Source: Pseudofrankia coriaricola (GTDB taxonomy: Bacteria > Actinomycetota > Actinomycetes > Frankiales > Frankiaceae). From it: DNA of 64,000 nucleotides. Below, one piece after another: positions 45,335 to 54,371 of this stretch (its first letter is position 1; each line of letters opens with the position of its first letter). The stretch is from the NCBI RefSeq assembly GCF_001854805.1, contig NZ_MBLO01000191.1, forward strand, positions 1 to 64,000, given 5' to 3'. The position numbers and the translations under genes were made by a program. Under the pieces are notes generated by a model. The model was not told where the DNA came from. It was given only the letters and a program-made list of their open reading frames with translations, and made no database searches.

Positions 45335-45435
45335 CGCGGCTCCTGACCGGCGTCATCCGGGGCCGCGGACCCATCCACACGGACATTGTGAGGCAGCCGC
45401 CAGGGGACGGCCGCGAGCGAGGCGGATGGAGGTGG

Positions 45436-46737
45436 TCACTCCAGCCCGGCCGCCTTGCGCAGCAGCACCGATCTCTCCCGGGCGTTGCGGCACAGCCGGG
45501 CGGCGAGCTCCAGCTCGGCGCGTGCCTCGGCGGGCCGGCCGAGCCGGATGAGCAGCTCGCCGCGCACGCTGGGGAGCAGGTACGACCCCGACAGGCGGTC
45601 GGAGGCGACCAGCTCGTCTACGAGGGACAGCGCCTCCAGCGGTCCCTGCGCCATCGCGACGGCGACGGCCCGGTTGAGCTCGACGACCGGTGACGGGGCC
45701 ACCCGGCCGAGCGCCTCGTAGAGGAGCACGACACGCTCCCAGTCGGTCGCCGGGACCGACGGGGCCGACGCGTGGCAGGCGGCGATCGACGCCTGCAGCC
45801 CGTACGGCCCGAGCCCGCGCCCCAGCATCGAGGCCCGGCCCAGAGCGGCCTGGCCGCGGCGGATCGCGGACCGGTCCCACAGCCGCCGGTCCTGGTCCTC
45901 CAGGAGCACCGCCTCGCCGTCGGGCCCGGTGCGCGCGGGAAAGCGTGCGGCGGTGAGCTCGAACAGCGCGAGCAGCCCGTGCACCTCCGGCTGGTCGGGC
46001 AGCAGAGCGGTCAGCATCCGGGCCAGCCTGATCGCCTCGTACGCGACGTCGGGGCGCAGAAGGCGGTCGCCGGCCGTCGCGGTCGAGCCCTCGGTGAAAA
46101 TCACATAGAGCACGCTGAGGACGCCGCCGAGCCGCTCGCGCCGGTCCTCGGCCGGTGGCAGCTCAAACGGCACACCCGCGGCCGCGATCGTCTTCTTCGC
46201 CCGGGTGATCCGGGCCTGCACGGTCGGCACAGGCACCAGGAACGCGCGGGCGATCTCCTCGCTCCCGAGCCCCCCGACCACGCGCAGCGTCAGGGCCACC
46301 CTGGCCTCCGGCGAGAGCACCGGATGGCAGGCCACGAACATCAGCGCGAGGATGTCGTCGTCGACCCGGTCGGGATCCCACAGCAGGTCGTCCGCCCCGC
46401 TCCGCGAGGCCGCGCCCGAGCTCGCCTCGCCCTCGCCGAGCTGGCCGGCGAGCGCCGCGTACCGCTCGTCCAGCGCCGACCGGCGGCGGAAGCTGTCGAT
46501 GGCGCGCCGTCGCGCGGTCGTGAGCAGCCAGCCCACCGGATTCGCCGGCGCACCGTCTCGCGACCAGGTGACGAGAGCCTCGGCCACCGCCTCCTGCGCG
46601 ACGTCCTCGGCGAGCGCGAAGTCTCCGGTGTGCCGGGCCAGCGCGCCGACGATCCGCGCCGACTCGATCCGCCAGACGGCCTCGACGGCCCGCCGCGCCG
46701 ACTCGGCACTCGGCGGGCCGTCCGAAGCCTCGACCAT
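45436..46737 (-). CDS. ECF sigma factor with C-terminal extension (ECF42-like)
   Basis: A 433-residue sigma factor. Region 2 contains DFALAEDVAQEAVAEALVTW and region 4 contains VGGLGSEEIARAFLVPVPTVQARITRAKKTI. A long C-terminal domain (about 200 residues) has TPR-like helices such as HGLLALFELTAARFPAR and VVELNRAVAVAMAQGPLEAL. This layout, together with a DGPF/YCII gene directly upstream, matches the ECF42 group, in which the extension controls activity instead of an anti-sigma factor. It starts at ATG 46737, overlapping the DGPF stop by one base (TGATG). It should redirect RNA polymerase to a small regulon, probably including this operon. Confidence 0.88.
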   Translation of the reverse strand: MVEASDGPPSAESARRAVEAVWRIESARIVGALARHTGDFALAEDVAQEAVAEALVTWSRDGAPANPVGWLLTTARRRAIDSFRRRSALDERYAALAGQLGEGEASSGAASRSGADDLLWDPDRVDDDILALMFVACHPVLSPEARVALTLRVVGGLGSEEIARAFLVPVPTVQARITRAKKTIAAAGVPFELPPAEDRRERLGGVLSVLYVIFTEGSTATAGDRLLRPDVAYEAIRLARMLTALLPDQPEVHGLLALFELTAARFPARTGPDGEAVLLEDQDRRLWDRSAIRRGQAALGRASMLGRGLGPYGLQASIAACHASAPSVPATDWERVVLLYEALGRVAPSPVVELNRAVAVAMAQGPLEALSLVDELVASDRLSGSYLLPSVRGELLIRLGRPAEARAELELAARLCRNARERSVLLRKAAGLE

Positions 46738-47156
46738 CAGAGCTGGCCGGTCCGCTCGCGCCACGCCCGCTCCATGACGACCCACTCGTTGTCCTGTGGG
46801 AACTCGTCGATGCCCGGCACACGGCGGATCTCGCACTTCGAGCCGGCCATCGCGGGGATCCGCTTCGCCCACTCGACCGCTTCCTCCTTCGAGGCGACGT
46901 CGATGATGTAGTAGCCGCCGAACAGCTCCTTCGTCTCGCCGTAGGGACCGTCGGTGACCACCGGTGTCTCGCCGCCGAAGTCGACCACGACGCCCTGGCT
47001 CGGGTCGTCCAGGCCCTCGGCCGCGACGAGCACGCCCGCGCGGATCAGCTCCTCGTTGAAGCGGCCCATCAGCTCGAGCATCTGCTCGAACGGCGTGTCC
47101 ATCATCTTCGCGACGGACTCGTCCGTGCCTCGCATGATCAACATGTACTTCGCCAT
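46737..47156 (-). CDS. YCII/DGPF-domain protein
   Basis: A 139-residue protein of the YCII-related (DGPF) family: KYMLIMRGTDESV at the N-terminus, the family-naming VVTDGPYGETKELFGGYYIIDVASKEEAVEW in the centre, and IRRVPGIDEF near the end. The fold is a ferredoxin-like alpha/beta dimer with unclear activity. ECF42 sigma genes nearly always adjoin one or more DGPF genes, and here the coupling is direct. The start fits a GAGAT site just upstream. Confidence 0.9.
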   Translation of the reverse strand: MAKYMLIMRGTDESVAKMMDTPFEQMLELMGRFNEELIRAGVLVAAEGLDDPSQGVVVDFGGETPVVTDGPYGETKELFGGYYIIDVASKEEAVEWAKRIPAMAGSKCEIRRVPGIDEFPQDNEWVVMERAWRERTGQL

Positions 47157-47324
47157 CTTCGATCTCCCTGATCCGGGGGCCGCCCTTCGACCCTCACACT
47201 CACAGGTCGAACGGGACAGCCCCGGATCGACACCAGCCGTCCGACGTCATTTCGGCGGCAGGTCACGTCGAGCTGTCTCCAGATTTTCCGCCTGGAAGGC
47301 GGGAGTTCGCCCGAACGTCGGATC

Positions 47325-47570
47325 TCACAGCTGGCGGTGCTCGTCCGTCAACTGGTCCAGAAGTCCACGAGCCGCGTCGACGCACCGGCCGAGGCGGTCG
47401 CGTGGCCCGATGCCCGCCTCGGCCTGGGAGCGCAGCGGGACCTCCAGACCGATGACGAGGCCGGGCGGCAGCGCCGTGAGCATGTCGAGCAGCGGCAGCT
47501 CGCCTGTGCCTGGCACCATCCGCTGGTCACCAGGGCTTGGGGCCCCGGGCGTGAATCGCCCGTGGGCCAT
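47325..47570 (-). pseudogene. C-terminal remnant of a xylose-isomerase-like TIM barrel protein
   Basis: The reverse strand encodes RMVPGTGELPLLDMLTALPP, then GLVIGLEVPLRSQAEAGIGPRDRLGRCVDAARGLLDQL, and a TGA at 47325. This is the end of sugar-phosphate isomerase/epimerase barrels (PGEGELPL..LL..LP, then EVP). Roughly the first 200 residues are missing; the codons before RMVPG (AHGRFTPGAPSPGDQ) do not match. It lies between the DGPF and VOC genes. Confidence 0.55.
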
Positions 47571-47587
47571 TGCGCTGGGAGCCGGCG

Positions 47588-47992
47588 CTAGTCGCTGTCG
47601 GGCTGTGGGGCGCCTTCGACCACTTCGATGGTGTTGCCGTCGGGATCGTGGACGACGGCGATGCGCACGCCAGGACCGATGTCCATGGGGCCGTGCAGGA
47701 CCTGGCCCTTGCGGGCCGCGACGCGTTCGAGGGTTCCGTCGAGATCGGTGACATACATCGTCAGGTAGCGCAGACCCGTCGCGCCGAGGAAAGAGCCGAT
47801 CGGTTCGGCGGGGCTGGGTGGCACGGACGGCACCATCACTTTTATCGCCACACCCGGCGCCTGGACCCGGTGCACGATGCCGGCGCCTGACCCGATGGGC
47901 GGCAGCCGTTCCAGCTCGAACACGTCCGCGAAGAAGTCGACCAACGCCTCGTCCATACTGACCAGCCCGATCTCGACCCGCTGTAAGGCCAC
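47588..47992 (-). CDS. VOC-superfamily (glyoxalase-like) protein
   Basis: A 134-residue VOC protein: LQRVEIGLVSMDEALVDFFADVFELE for the first beta-alpha-beta unit and YVTDLDGTLERVAARKGQVLHGPMDIGPGVRIAVVHDPDGNTIEVVEG for the second. The C-terminal DPDGNTIEVVE ends in a Glu that commonly binds metal. The first-module metal ligand (usually His) is not obvious, being EIGL. Activity is therefore uncertain; a binding or resistance role is possible. It appears monocistronic. Confidence 0.8.
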   Translation of the reverse strand: MALQRVEIGLVSMDEALVDFFADVFELERLPPIGSGAGIVHRVQAPGVAIKVMVPSVPPSPAEPIGSFLGATGLRYLTMYVTDLDGTLERVAARKGQVLHGPMDIGPGVRIAVVHDPDGNTIEVVEGAPQPDSD

Positions 47993-48170
47993 GGCACGCT
48001 CCGTTTTCTCGACGTCGTCACTCGTTCGCCCTGAGATCCGCCCCGTCAGGCGACCGCTCCCGCTGATCCGCCGACGGTGCGCCGGCGCTCACGGGCTCCC
48101 GTGGGCTCCCGCCGGGCCGAGTACACCCCGGCGCCTCCCACGTTATGACTCGCGAGCTTGATCAGCAGTT

Positions 48171-48221
48171 CTGTATCCGGATCCGAACTGGCGGCGGCTC
48201 GGAGTTCGGATCCGGATACAG
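48171..48221. terminator. Perfect 19-bp inverted repeat after rsgA
   Basis: CTGTATCCGGATCCGAACT at 48171-48189 and its exact complement at 48203-48221 enclose a 13-base GGCGGCGGCTCGG loop. It begins 15 bases past the rsgA stop, where a terminator is expected. The stem is longer than usual and has no T-run. A perfect match over 19 bp also suggests a recent or selected element. Confidence 0.5.
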
Positions 48222-48235
48222 TCCTGGCGATCTTC

Positions 48236-49504
48236 CTAGCGGCCGCGTTCCCGGTACATGCGCCGCTGCTCCTTGCTGATCGATCTCCACTGGCGCTCCT
48301 GCTCGGCGCGCAGCCGGGCGTCGCCACGAGCCGCCGTGTAGGCGTTCTCCCGCAGCAGCCGGCGGTAGCTCGCCAGCCGCCGGGCCGGCAGCGTCCCGGC
48401 GTCGACCGCGGCGAGCACCGCGCAGCCGGGTTCCGTCCGGTGCTCGCAGTCGCCGAACCGGCAGCCGGCGGCGAGCTCCTCGACGTCCGCGAAGGCCTGG
48501 CTCAGCCCGTCGTCGGCGGCCCACAGCCCGACCCCGCGCAGCCCGGGGGTGTCGATCAGCACCCCGCCGCCGGGCAGCGGCAGCAACTCGCGGCGGACCG
48601 TGGTGTGGCGGCCCTTGCCGTCGGCCGACCGCACCGCGCGGACCTGCTGGGTCTCGGTGCCCAGCAGCGCGTTGGTCAGCGTCGACTTGCCGGTCCCGGA
48701 CGTGCCGATCAGCACCGAGGTACCGGCGAGAAGGACGGCCAGGGCGTCCAGCCCGGACCCGTCGGCCGCGCTGGTGGTGACGACGTCGACGCCGGGTGCC
48801 GCCGCCTCGGCCTCGGCCTCGGCGGTCCGGACGGTCTCGGACCCGGCGCCGCCGGCCTGATCGGCCTTGGTCAGCACCACCAGCGGGCGGGCGCCGCTCT
48901 CCCAGGCCAGGGTGACGAGCCGTTCGAGGCGGCCGAGGTTGATCGGGGCGGTCAGCGCCACGGCCACGGCGACGATGTCGACGTTCGCGGCCAGCGGCTG
49001 CGGGTCGGACCGCCGGGACGAGGACGCGCGGACCAGCGCGGTCCGCCGGGGGAGCAGCGCGGCGACGGCCAACCTCTCGCGCGTGGCCGGACCGGCGACG
49101 GGGCCGGGACGCAGCGCCGCCCAGTCACCGGTGCAGGGCACGGTGTCGGCCGGCCCGGTCGGCGCCGTCGCCGGCCACGAGCGGCCGCCCGCGGTGACCA
49201 CCTCGCAGCCTCCCCGGTCGACGCGGGTGATCCGGCCCGGGACGAGGCCGGCGACGCGGTAGGGAGCGAACGCGTCGTCCCAGCCGGCATCCCAGCCATA
49301 GGCGGAGAGGTCCTCGCCGACGCCGACGCCAGGGTCGGAGCTGGAGGCGGGCAGGGCAGGGGGAACGGGTGGGTGAACGGACGTGGGGGAGTGAACGGCT
49401 CCGAGGTCGAGGTCGGAGCCGGACGGGCGGCGATCTGGGTGGGCATGGTCCGGGTGCGGACGGCCGGGTGGAGACGTGTGATCGCCAGTGGGAAACGCGA
49501 GCAA
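48236..49504 (-). CDS. rsgA: Ribosome small-subunit GTPase RsgA
   Basis: A 422-residue circularly permuted GTPase. Order of motifs is G4 VVLTKADQAG, G1 GTSGTGKSTLTN, G2/G3 GRHTTVRRELL and DTPGLRG, as in RsgA. The C-terminal zinc site is CRFGDCEH..GC. The N-terminal OB-like domain begins YGWDAGWDDAFAPYR. It helps 30S maturation. The start is a TTG at 49504, with an extra N-terminal stretch of about 65 low-complexity residues before DLSAYGW; I found no ATG or GTG in frame nearer to the domain. The extension may be untranslated if a non-standard start is used. Confidence 0.85.
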   Translation of the reverse strand: MLAFPTGDHTSPPGRPHPDHAHPDRRPSGSDLDLGAVHSPTSVHPPVPPALPASSSDPGVGVGEDLSAYGWDAGWDDAFAPYRVAGLVPGRITRVDRGGCEVVTAGGRSWPATAPTGPADTVPCTGDWAALRPGPVAGPATRERLAVAALLPRRTALVRASSSRRSDPQPLAANVDIVAVAVALTAPINLGRLERLVTLAWESGARPLVVLTKADQAGGAGSETVRTAEAEAEAAAPGVDVVTTSAADGSGLDALAVLLAGTSVLIGTSGTGKSTLTNALLGTETQQVRAVRSADGKGRHTTVRRELLPLPGGGVLIDTPGLRGVGLWAADDGLSQAFADVEELAAGCRFGDCEHRTEPGCAVLAAVDAGTLPARRLASYRRLLRENAYTAARGDARLRAEQERQWRSISKEQRRMYRERGR

Positions 49505-49917
49505 CGGAGGAAACCCCTCGGGATTGCTCCGGCGACCGGCGGCGGACAGGCGGTAGCCAGGTCCGGCCGCGGCGTGGTGGTCAGCCGGTGGCGGTGGATG
49601 GTCGGAAGGATCGGGGGCGCGCGAACGCGACAGTCACCGCGGCGGCCATGCCCCACCTCTTCGCCATCCGGGCCGGAATGATCGCCAGCTGCGACCTGCC
49701 CGACCACTACATCGTCCGGGCGGCAAGTTACCACTCACCACCGAACACCGCCGCTGAATTTCCGGCGCCAGATCTCCGACCCGTCCGCGTGCGGCGGAGT
49801 CGGGCACGCTCCTCAACTCTCGGCAGAGTGACCACTCACTCTGTTACGTTGCTGCGGTCTTGGTCCGCCCCCGGTACCTGCCGGTCTGGCGTTCGGCCAC
49901 ATCGAGGAGTCGCCGCG
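49505..49917. other. Divergent promoter region of rsgA and P450
   Basis: No gene supported. The segment 49820-49870 is AT-richer than its surroundings (GTGACCACTCACTCTGTTACG) and is a probable promoter for the P450 gene; a GAGGAG lies at 49904-49909. Confidence 0.4.
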
Positions 49918-51129
49918 ATGACCACCAGCGCAGAGATCCTGTTCGACCCGTCGAGCCCGGAGTTACGCCGGGACCCGTACCCGGTCTACCGAAGGATGCG
50001 GGAGCAGGCGCCCGCGTGGCGCTCGCCCGACGGGGTCTGGTACCTCTCGCGCTACGCCGACTGCTTCACGATGTTCCGCAGCGCGGCGCTGAGCTACGAC
50101 GTCACGGCGTCGCCGAGCGTCCAGCGGAGCCTCTCGCCCGACCCGGACAAGCGCGCCGAGCAGCTCAAGGCGATCCGGCGCACCAGGTCGCTGCTCGACA
50201 CCGACCCGCCGGAGCACACCCGCCTGCGTGGGCTGATCAGTTATGCCTTCACCGCTCCGAGCGTCGAGCGTAGCCGCCAGGCGATCAACGACCTCGTCGA
50301 GCAGCTGATGGACGAATTCGACGGCCCGACCGTGGACGTCGTGTCCCAGTACGCCTCCCTGCTGCCGATCCTCGTCATCTGCGACATGCTCGGCGCCCCG
50401 CCGGAGGACCGGGAGCAGTTCATTGACATCGGCAACGAGATCGCCCGTTCCGTCGACCCGGGCGTTCCCGCCGACGAGCGCCTCGCGGCCGTCCACCGGA
50501 TGCGCGGGTACATTGCGGGCCTCCTGGAACGGCGCCGCCGGGACCCTGGAGACGACCTGATCACCAGGCTCATCGAGGCCGGCGAGGACGGCCGGCTCGC
50601 CAGCGAGGACGAGCTGCTGACGAACACCGGCGTGCTCCTCATCGCCGGCTTCGAGACGACCACCAACCTGATCACCAACGCGGTCTACCAGCTCCTGCGC
50701 CATCCGGACCAGCTCGCCCTGCTGCGCGCGGACCCGTCGATCATCCGCACGACGATCGAGGAGGTGCTGCGGTTCGACCCGCCGGTGCACATGATGCGGG
50801 CGCGTCCGATCATCAGCGAGATGCGGCTCGGCGACGTGGTGCTGCGATCGGGGGAGGGTGTCGTACCACTGATCGCGGCCGCCAACCGCGACCCGGCGGA
50901 GTTCGAGGACGCCGAGACGTTCGACGTGCGGCGCAGGGTGAACCGCAATCTCAGCTTCGGGCTGGGGCACCATTTCTGCGTCGGTGCGGCGCTGGCGCGG
51001 ATGGAGGCCCAGACGGCCGTCCTGCGGCTCTTCGAGCGCTTCCCGAACCTGGCGCTGACCGACGAGGAGCCCGAGTTCCGCCCCAACCTCACCCTGCGCG
51101 GCTTCTCTCGGCTGACCGTGTCCCTCTAA
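49918..51129 (+). CDS. Cytochrome P450
   Basis: A 403-residue soluble bacterial P450. I-helix AGFETTTNLI carries the proton-relay acid/alcohol pair, K-helix ExxR is EEVLR, and the heme loop is FGLGHHFCVGAALAR with the Cys ligand. N-terminal RRDPYPVYRRMREQAP and DPPEHTRLRGLI are typical of class I actinobacterial CYPs. It needs a ferredoxin and reductase, neither nearby. Substrate is not predictable. ATG 49918 is supported by GAGGAG eight bases upstream; the open frame before it overlaps the rsgA region. Confidence 0.93.
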   Translation: MTTSAEILFDPSSPELRRDPYPVYRRMREQAPAWRSPDGVWYLSRYADCFTMFRSAALSYDVTASPSVQRSLSPDPDKRAEQLKAIRRTRSLLDTDPPEHTRLRGLISYAFTAPSVERSRQAINDLVEQLMDEFDGPTVDVVSQYASLLPILVICDMLGAPPEDREQFIDIGNEIARSVDPGVPADERLAAVHRMRGYIAGLLERRRRDPGDDLITRLIEAGEDGRLASEDELLTNTGVLLIAGFETTTNLITNAVYQLLRHPDQLALLRADPSIIRTTIEEVLRFDPPVHMMRARPIISEMRLGDVVLRSGEGVVPLIAAANRDPAEFEDAETFDVRRRVNRNLSFGLGHHFCVGAALARMEAQTAVLRLFERFPNLALTDEEPEFRPNLTLRGFSRLTVSL

Positions 51130-51184
51130 CTCCGTCCGCCTGACACCGTGTTTCCCTGGCGAGGTCCCGCCGGCGGCCCCCGGC

Positions 51185-51540
51185 CTACTGCCACCAGCCG
51201 CCGGCATCGCCCCAGATCGGGTAGAGCGACGGGCCGCCGTCGGGCAGGGCGATCTCCGGGCCGATCCGGCGTAGCCCCAGCCGCAGCCACAGGGCGAGGC
51301 TGCGCTGGTTGGAGGCCTCCGCGTAGACCCCGGCTCCGGCCGCGTTCGCGACCGCGGCAAGAGTCCTGCTGACGGCGGCGGCGTGGCCGCGTGCCTGATG
51401 CCCGGGACGGACCCCGGCGAACAGCACGTGGAGTGCGGTGGCAGGTCGGCCGGGTGGGCGGCGTCCAGCGCCTGCATGATGACCGCCGCCCGCTCGCCGC
51501 CCTCGCCGTACGCATTGAACAGCGCGTCCGCTAGTCGGCC
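51185..51540 (-). pseudogene. GNAT acetyltransferase remnant with frameshift
   Basis: The C-terminal part ends FAGVRPGHQARGHAAAV, then GVYAEASNQRSLALWLRLGL and a TAG at 51185, matching the acetyl-CoA loop and last helix of GNATs. The preceding part, ALFNAYGEGGERAAVIMQAL with DAAHPADLPPH, lies in another frame and joins near 51435. A frameshift therefore splits it. The N-terminal strands of the domain are missing, replaced by a decarboxylase fragment. Confidence 0.6.
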
Positions 51541-51727
51541 CGGGCGCGCATGGCGGCCCGGTGCGCATCCGGGTGGGCGCACAGCACCACGCCGCAGTCG
51601 TGCGGCACGTTGAGCCACTTGTGCGCGTCGGTGGCCCACGAGTCCGCCCGCGCCAGCCCGGCGAGCGCGGGCAGCTCGGCGCGCAGGCGCGGGCTGGCCG
51701 CGGCCCACATGCCGAAGGCCCACTCTG
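51541..51727 (-). pseudogene. PLP-dependent decarboxylase fragment containing the lysine motif
   Basis: The reverse strand encodes WAFGMWAAASPRLRAELPAL then ADSWATDAHKWLNVPHDCGV. This is the cofactor-lysine region of group II amino-acid decarboxylases (glutamate or aromatic type); the Lys of DAHKW would form the Schiff base. The upstream catalytic domain and the downstream half are both lacking. The fragment reads directly into the GNAT remnant (RARAD then LADALF), showing a deletion joint. Confidence 0.65.
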
Positions 51728-52291
51728 GTTGTTTGGGTGCCGTTTCGGCTCGACATCGCGACCCGTCCTGTGAGCAGGACTACATCCACCTGGGCGGCAC
51801 CTCGGCGGCCGCGTCGGCCAACACCGGGCCGCCGGCGGTCGCGCCTGGCGGCGATGTTCGACCCTGACGTCCCGCGTGGCTCTGCCCGCGGGGTGGCGTT
51901 CAGCACGTGAGCCGCTAGGCTGCGCCGGGACTCAGCAGTGATCCGGGTCCAGTTGGAGCCCTTCGGCCGGGGCCGGATGAGGCCCGTCGAGCTGGGCCGT
52001 GGCGGGCGCCGCGGGCGGCCGGAGCCGGGCAGACGGTGCCACCGCCACGCGGGCGGCCACCCGCCCTTCCCGCCTGGACATAGCGGATACTTTTGACAAA
52101 ACGGTCATCCAGTCGCGGTGAGCGCATACCGCTGCCGATTTGGATAGTTCGCCCACGTTTCCTGCGTTAACCTGCCCGCCACGCCATCGTGCGACTAGGC
52201 GTCGTCAGTTCGCTACGCCCACTGTCGGCTGTGGTGCGGCGGGTGGGAACGGTGGTTCCCGGCCCTGACCGCTTGGAAGTGGGGGATCTCG
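51728..52291. other. Intergenic region upstream of the TrmB/LuxR-like gene
   Basis: No gene supported on either strand. The stretch 52078-52150 is relatively AT-rich, with CTTTTGACAAAACG, and is a probable promoter for the regulator at 52292. Confidence 0.4.
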
Positions 52292-53296
52292 GTGCCGGGC
52301 GACGAGCAGGAGCTGTTCGGGCTGGACGAGACGGGCCTGGCAGTTTTCCGGGCCGCGGCCGGCCACCACCGGGCCACCATCGAGATGCTCGCGGACCGGG
52401 CAGGGCTGCCCGTGGAGAAGGTGACGGCCGAGGTCGACCGGCTCGTGGGGCGGGGCCTGCTGCGCAAGATCGACGAGGGCTGGGAGGCGCAGGACCCCTC
52501 CATCGCGCTGTACGTCGAGCACGCGATGCGGGAGCGCGCTCTGGAGCTGCGGGAGGCGGCGCTGTCCGCGCAGCGGACCGCCCTGTACCGCAGCCGGCTG
52601 CTGTCGGACTACGTCGCCGGCCGGCACCGCCCCGACAACGTCGACGGGGTGGCCGCGCTCCTGGACCCGCACCAGGTGTGGGTGCAGATAGCCGAGCTGG
52701 TCGAGAACGCGGCCAGCCAGATCGGCTTCCTGCTGTCCGGGCCGACCCCGCCGCGCCCGGCCGCGGTGGACATGTTGCAGGGGCTGGCGCGGGCGGCTGG
52801 GCGGGGGGTGCGCGTCGCCTCGGTGTGGACGCCCGACCAGGTGGCGGCGGCCAGGGCGCTGGGCGGCGGCCGGCTGCCGGCGGTCGGCTGGGTGCGCCAG
52901 AGCCCCCTCGTGCCCATGCGGGTGATGATCGTCGACGGGCGGGAGGCGGTCCTGCCGGTCGACCCGGACGACCTCGGCCAGGGCGCGCTGCTGGTGCGTG
53001 CCCCCGGCCCCCTGTCCGTGATCAGTGACCTGGTCGAGCGGGTGCACCGGGACGCGCAGCCGCTGAACGGCCCGCGGCCAGCCGCCGACGGCTCCGAGCA
53101 GGCACGCCGCGGCGCGGTGCTGGCACTGCTGGCCCAAGGCCACACCGACCAGGCCGTCGCCGACCGCCTGGGGATCACCCCGCGTACCGTCCGCCGGGAC
53201 GTCGCCGACCTCTATGTCCAGCACGGCGTCACGAGCCGCTTCCAGTTGGGCGCCATCACCGCCCGCCTCGGCCTCCTGCCGCCGCCCCGCCGCTAG
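52292..53296 (+). CDS. Two-HTH regulator (TrmB-like plus LuxR-like)
   Basis: A 334-residue protein. The N-terminus has a TrmB-like winged helix (IEMLADRAGLPVEKVTAEVDRLVGRGLLRKID). The middle is a TrmB-like sensor region with VWVQIAELVENAASQIGFLLSG. The C-terminus has a LuxR/sigma-70-like helix-turn-helix, LLAQGHTDQAVADRLGITPRTVRRDVADLYVQHGVTSRFQLG. Such combinations are frequent in actinomycetes as regulators of secondary genes. GTG 52292 begins PGDEQELFGLDETGLAVF; the frame upstream is not supported. No target is evident in the neighbourhood. Confidence 0.75.
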   Translation: MPGDEQELFGLDETGLAVFRAAAGHHRATIEMLADRAGLPVEKVTAEVDRLVGRGLLRKIDEGWEAQDPSIALYVEHAMRERALELREAALSAQRTALYRSRLLSDYVAGRHRPDNVDGVAALLDPHQVWVQIAELVENAASQIGFLLSGPTPPRPAAVDMLQGLARAAGRGVRVASVWTPDQVAAARALGGGRLPAVGWVRQSPLVPMRVMIVDGREAVLPVDPDDLGQGALLVRAPGPLSVISDLVERVHRDAQPLNGPRPAADGSEQARRGAVLALLAQGHTDQAVADRLGITPRTVRRDVADLYVQHGVTSRFQLGAITARLGLLPPPRR

Positions 53297-53399
53297 GCAC
53301 CCCGCCGCTGGTGCCGCCCCCGCAAACGTCTGCTCCCCGGAGAGCGCCCGGTTCTCGTACGCCGCCGCTCTCCTGACCGCCGTCTCGCCCAACCGCTGT

Positions 53400-54203
53400 C
53401 TATACCGGTGCCGGTGCCGGTGTCGGCGCTGGTTCCGGTGTCGTGGGCGCCTCGCTGCCCGCCGTGGCCATGGCCGGTGCGCCGACGTCGACGAAGCGTT
53501 CCTCGGCGACCCAGTCGGTGAACCGGGCCAGGCCGAACGCGTCGACAGTCGGTCCGATCTGGGTCGCCATCGCCCGCAGCGCCACCACCTTGCGGTCGAG
53601 CTCGGGCCCGTCGAGCGCGACGCGCAGGGACAGGACGTCCGCGGGCACGCCGGCAGGGTGGGCGTCGGTCATGAACACCTGGAACTCGTCGTGCAGGTCC
53701 GCGAAGCGTTCGAGCGCCTCCGCCGTCCACGCCGCCTCCAGCAGGCGGAAGCCACGGCCCCGCTCCTCCCAGGCGTGGCGCACCCAGCGGTGCACGGCGA
53801 CATGGTCGGGGTGGAAGGTCGTCCCGTCCGGCCCGAAGGTCACAACGGTGTCGGGCCGCACCTCGTCGACCACCTGACCGACCAGCCGGGCGCCGACGGG
53901 GCCCCAGGCATCCAGACCGCCGTCGGGCATCCCGATGATCCGGTGCTCCCGGACTCCGAGCACGGCCATCGCGGCGCCCGCCTCGAGCCGGCGCACCGCG
54001 CCGAGCCGCTCCGGCGGCCACGCCGCGGGGTCGTCGGTGCCGCGCTCGCCGGCGGTCAGCGCCACACACGCCACCCGCTGGCCATTCGCCGCGGCCGCGG
54101 CCATCAGCCCGCCCGCCAGATAGGTCTCGTCATCGGGATGCGCCCACACCGACAGCACGGTCCCAAGGTCAGCAATACGCAGTCGATCCATGCCATCCAC
54201 CAT
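53400..54203 (-). CDS. PIG-L (LmbE-like) deacetylase
   Basis: A 267-residue zinc deacetylase. Active-site motif AHPDDET at about residue 20, and the third zinc ligand region in FHPDHVAVHRWV at about 150. Family members include MshB, which deacetylates a mycothiol precursor. Others act in antibiotic or glycan pathways. No mycothiol-specific neighbour is here. The C-terminal tail is a Pro/Ala/Thr repeat (TPEPAPTPAPAPV). ATG 54203 has AGGGG about eight bases upstream; ATG 54191 is the alternative. Confidence 0.85.
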   Translation of the reverse strand: MVDGMDRLRIADLGTVLSVWAHPDDETYLAGGLMAAAAANGQRVACVALTAGERGTDDPAAWPPERLGAVRRLEAGAAMAVLGVREHRIIGMPDGGLDAWGPVGARLVGQVVDEVRPDTVVTFGPDGTTFHPDHVAVHRWVRHAWEERGRGFRLLEAAWTAEALERFADLHDEFQVFMTDAHPAGVPADVLSLRVALDGPELDRKVVALRAMATQIGPTVDAFGLARFTDWVAEERFVDVGAPAMATAGSEAPTTPEPAPTPAPAPV

Positions 54204-54371
54204 CGCCCGCGCCCCTTCCCCCGGCCTTCTCGGCGCGGGTCGCGTACCGGACAGCGACCGATCGGACCGCCGGGCCAGGTCAGGCGGCCTCAGGGGCCGG
54301 ATCCGGAGCCCCGTCCGCATACCCAGCCGGCGGTGCGGGTCGCGCAAGCGACCTTCCCGCCCAGCGGCGCC

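Noticed and set aside
49963-51906. 647-codon minus-strand open frame
   Set aside because: Most of it lies antisense to the P450 gene. Only the short decarboxylase and GNAT pieces inside 51185-51727 have real similarity, and these are listed as remnants.
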